A DNA stretch of 64,000 bases, taken from positions 13,518,001-13,582,000 of the forward strand of contig CM060734.1 in assembly GCA_030704615.1 (NCBI GenBank), written 5' to 3'. Source of the stretch: Takakia lepidozioides. Taxonomy: Eukaryota > Streptophyta > Takakiopsida > Takakiales > Takakiaceae. Below the pieces are notes generated by a model that was not told where the DNA came from, made no database searches, and saw only the letters and a list, made by a program, of their open reading frames with translations. Position 1 is the stretch's first letter, and every line of letters begins with the position of its first letter. The position numbers were made by a program, and so were the translations under genes. Below are positions 57,165 through 64,000 of this stretch, piece by piece.

Positions 57165-57310
57165 CCATCCGCGCACCTCCCGAAGCTCCACACGCCTGGC
57201 CACACATGTGGGGCTGACCACTCCATGCGCCCTAGTCCCCCACACAGCACCTCCCGAAGCTCCACATGCTTGGCCACACATGTGGGGCCAACAACTCCAT
57301 GCCTTGGTCT
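57165..57310. repeat. Tandem duplication of about 72 bp, GC-rich
   Basis: CACCTCCCGAAGCTCCACA...TGGCCACACATGTGGGG occurs at about 57174 and 57246. The surrounding DNA (56915-57400) is C-rich and has no supported gene. Confidence 0.7.
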
Positions 57311-57639
57311 AGCTCGCCAAAACTGGCTCGCCACTCCTCTAAAAACTCGTGGGCCCGCCTTTCCTTTTCCTAGCCTTGCCCCTACTTCCCCACCCATACC
57401 CTAAGTATGATTAATATCTAGTATTTCACCAAAAATTATACTTCTCATATTTTAAGAAAATATATTAGAAACAGAAACACCATAGAGCGGCCGCTCACAA
57501 ATCAAGCCCCTTAATTATAGTGAGAGGAGAAAATAATCTCTTTCAAAGTAACAAGGCTCATTTTCAAATTGAATATAATCCCAATAAATAGTTTTACCTT
57601 ACTTAAGGTTTATCATTGAGTCTTGTTTGATGGGTGTGA

Positions 57640-58125
57640 CCTGTCGAAAGGTTGTTCCTAGTTTTGAAAATTCCTCTATGTTATTATACCCTCCATAGGG
57701 TTGTGCTTGTCAATTTTTCAATTAAGCAGAATTTAGACAAATATATTTACCTAATAGAAGGTTATTCCTGTCATTGAGTTATGATCGATGGATAGCTGCC
57801 GGAAGGTTGTTCATGTCAAATTTTAAATTGCTCAATCCAAACATATTGGGATACCCTCCGGAAGATTTTTTAAATCATTTCTTAACTTGCACATAATCCA
57901 AACAAATATATTTAATACCTTACGGAAGGTTGTTTATGCCATTATTAGGTCATGCACGATGAATACTTGTCGGAAGGTTGTTCATGACAATTTTAAAATT
58001 GCTCAATCCAAACATATTGGTATACCCTCCGGAAGATTGTTGTGCGTCATTTTTTAACTTGCATAAAATCCAAGCAAATATGCTTAATACCTTACGGAAG
58101 GTTGTTTCTACCATTAGATCATGCT
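57640..58125. repeat. Tandem repeat of about 170 bp upstream of Miro
   Basis: CGGAAGGTTGTTCATG, TTGCTCAATCCAAACATATTGG and TACCCTCCGGAAGATT recur at about 57800 and 57970, with CCTTACGGAAGGTTGTTT at 57918 and 58089, and a more decayed unit near 57640-57780. It stops about 300 bp before the Miro start codon. Confidence 0.75.
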
Positions 58126-58426
58126 ATGCTATATAACCTCCCCGAAAATACAAAGAGAATTTTTTTGAAGGTTTCCCGGGTGGAGGCTTTTGACGCTGCA
58201 TACGTAGACGAGAAACGGTAAACCTGCTTTATCCGTTAAGGTCCCTTAACCTGGCCCTTTTTGACCCGGAGAGCTTAGGGTTCAGAGGGAGGTGGAAAGC
58301 AGATTAAAATTCGGGGAAAAGAAGCTTCAAGACTGAAGGGTCGCGGGCTGCTGCGTAGGCGACGGCTCCGAAGGATCTTTGCATATTGAATGTTGCTGTG
58401 TTTCGGTGATCTCGGGAGAGGGAGAA

Positions 58427-63386
<4,960 letters not shown>

Positions 63387-64000
63387 GTAGGATATACTAC
63401 ATTACTGGATTTCTTTTGCAAGGTAGTTTGTTCTGCACTGCAGTATTACTTGTCATGTATCAACATGTTGTGTAGAGTGTATGACAATGGTGTCATGTAC
63501 TTGCTGGGTACAGACTTCACACAATGTCTTCAGTCTTCAGTTCTTCCTTAGAAAAGAGAGAGCCGGAAGCTCTCTTGAAGATCCCTATTTGACCACGTTT
63601 GCCAATCTCCTTATAGGAAACTTACAAACCTCCTTCTAGAATCTTCCTAACCTCCTCATGTTATTCTAGGAGCTTCTAACCTCTTGTAGGGAAACTTCAG
63701 CAGATCATGCCTGACCTATTTCCTGTCTAATGAGGTCCGTACATGAGATTCACCAGCATGGACAGGGAGCAGGAGCATTTGTATTCCCAAAGTGTAGGGA
63801 AAGTATGGGTCAACAAAAATGTCCCCACTGCACTGTATGTCTTTGTTAAAAAGTTTTCACTGCCGATAAATGGAGCTCCTGTACTAGGTCAAAGGATGTA
63901 GTTTGTCACGTATTTGGCTGGACATGGACTCGTACTAACAAACAACATACCTGCCATAGGAAAGCAATCATTCTTAGAATGCTTATCTCCTTCATTCATT
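63387..64000. other. Miro intron 8 or beyond; no feature seen
   Basis: A GTAGGA donor follows exon 8. I find no further Miro exon before the window end, although readthrough (GYTTLLDFF) vaguely resembles the family sequence that should follow. Confidence 0.5.

Overview
The window is nuclear DNA from a repeat-rich green-lineage eukaryote. The only ordinary host gene I can recognise is a multi-exon mitochondrial Rho GTPase (Miro) at 58.4-63.4 kb, running off the right edge. GT-AG introns, a plant-type CACTA transposon, Ty3/gypsy and LINE remnants, and roughly 90 percent transposon content fit a streptophyte plant or charophyte alga; a Chara-like alga is my guess, not a proof.

The most interesting content is three related DNA transposons, called E0, E1 and E2 here. 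Each carries a transposase with an N-terminal zinc-binding region, an RNase H-like core and a C-terminal SWIM zinc finger. In E1 and E2 the transposase (minus strand) is divergent from a plus-strand gene whose product joins a ParB/Srx-like domain (motif DGNHRLLAW) to a fold resembling the beta class of N4/N6 amino-methyltransferases. Each element carries its own family of 18-24 bp perfect palindromes with a pyrimidine-purine centre: E1 AAATGCGG-YR-CCGCATTT, E2 AATGTCGT-YR-ACGACATT, E0 CCTCGTGT-YR-ACACGAGG. In E1 about 30 copies form an array with a spacing near 52 bp between the two divergent genes, and more copies sit in introns and the 3' region. My proposal is that the ParB-methyltransferase acts on its element's own palindromes; this is inference.

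Layout. 0-17.2 kb: E0 (old, frameshifted), split by E1 (1342-15714) with an 8-bp target duplication that rejoins the E0 reading frame exactly when removed. 17.28-29.07 kb: a CACTA transposon with matching ends, a 3-bp duplication and subterminal repeats; it contains its two gene remnants, a large inverted repeat with 1.6-kb arms, and LINE fragments. 29.4-31.1 kb: Ty3/gypsy RT-RNase H remnant. 31-34 kb: decayed repeats. 33.9-54.6 kb: tandem units of about 3.7 kb; the first unit is interrupted by E2 (37222-48821), and the second unit preserves the empty insertion site. 54.9-56.9 kb: gypsy integrase remnant, a candidate LTR start and an unknown ORF. 57-58.1 kb: short tandem repeats. 58.4 kb to the end: Miro, with a 5'-truncated LINE in intron 7 flanked by a 16-bp duplication.

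All transposon genes show frameshifts or stops, so none looks intact as read here. E2 is the least damaged. Exon borders were drawn by eye from splice motifs and from comparing the copies with each other.
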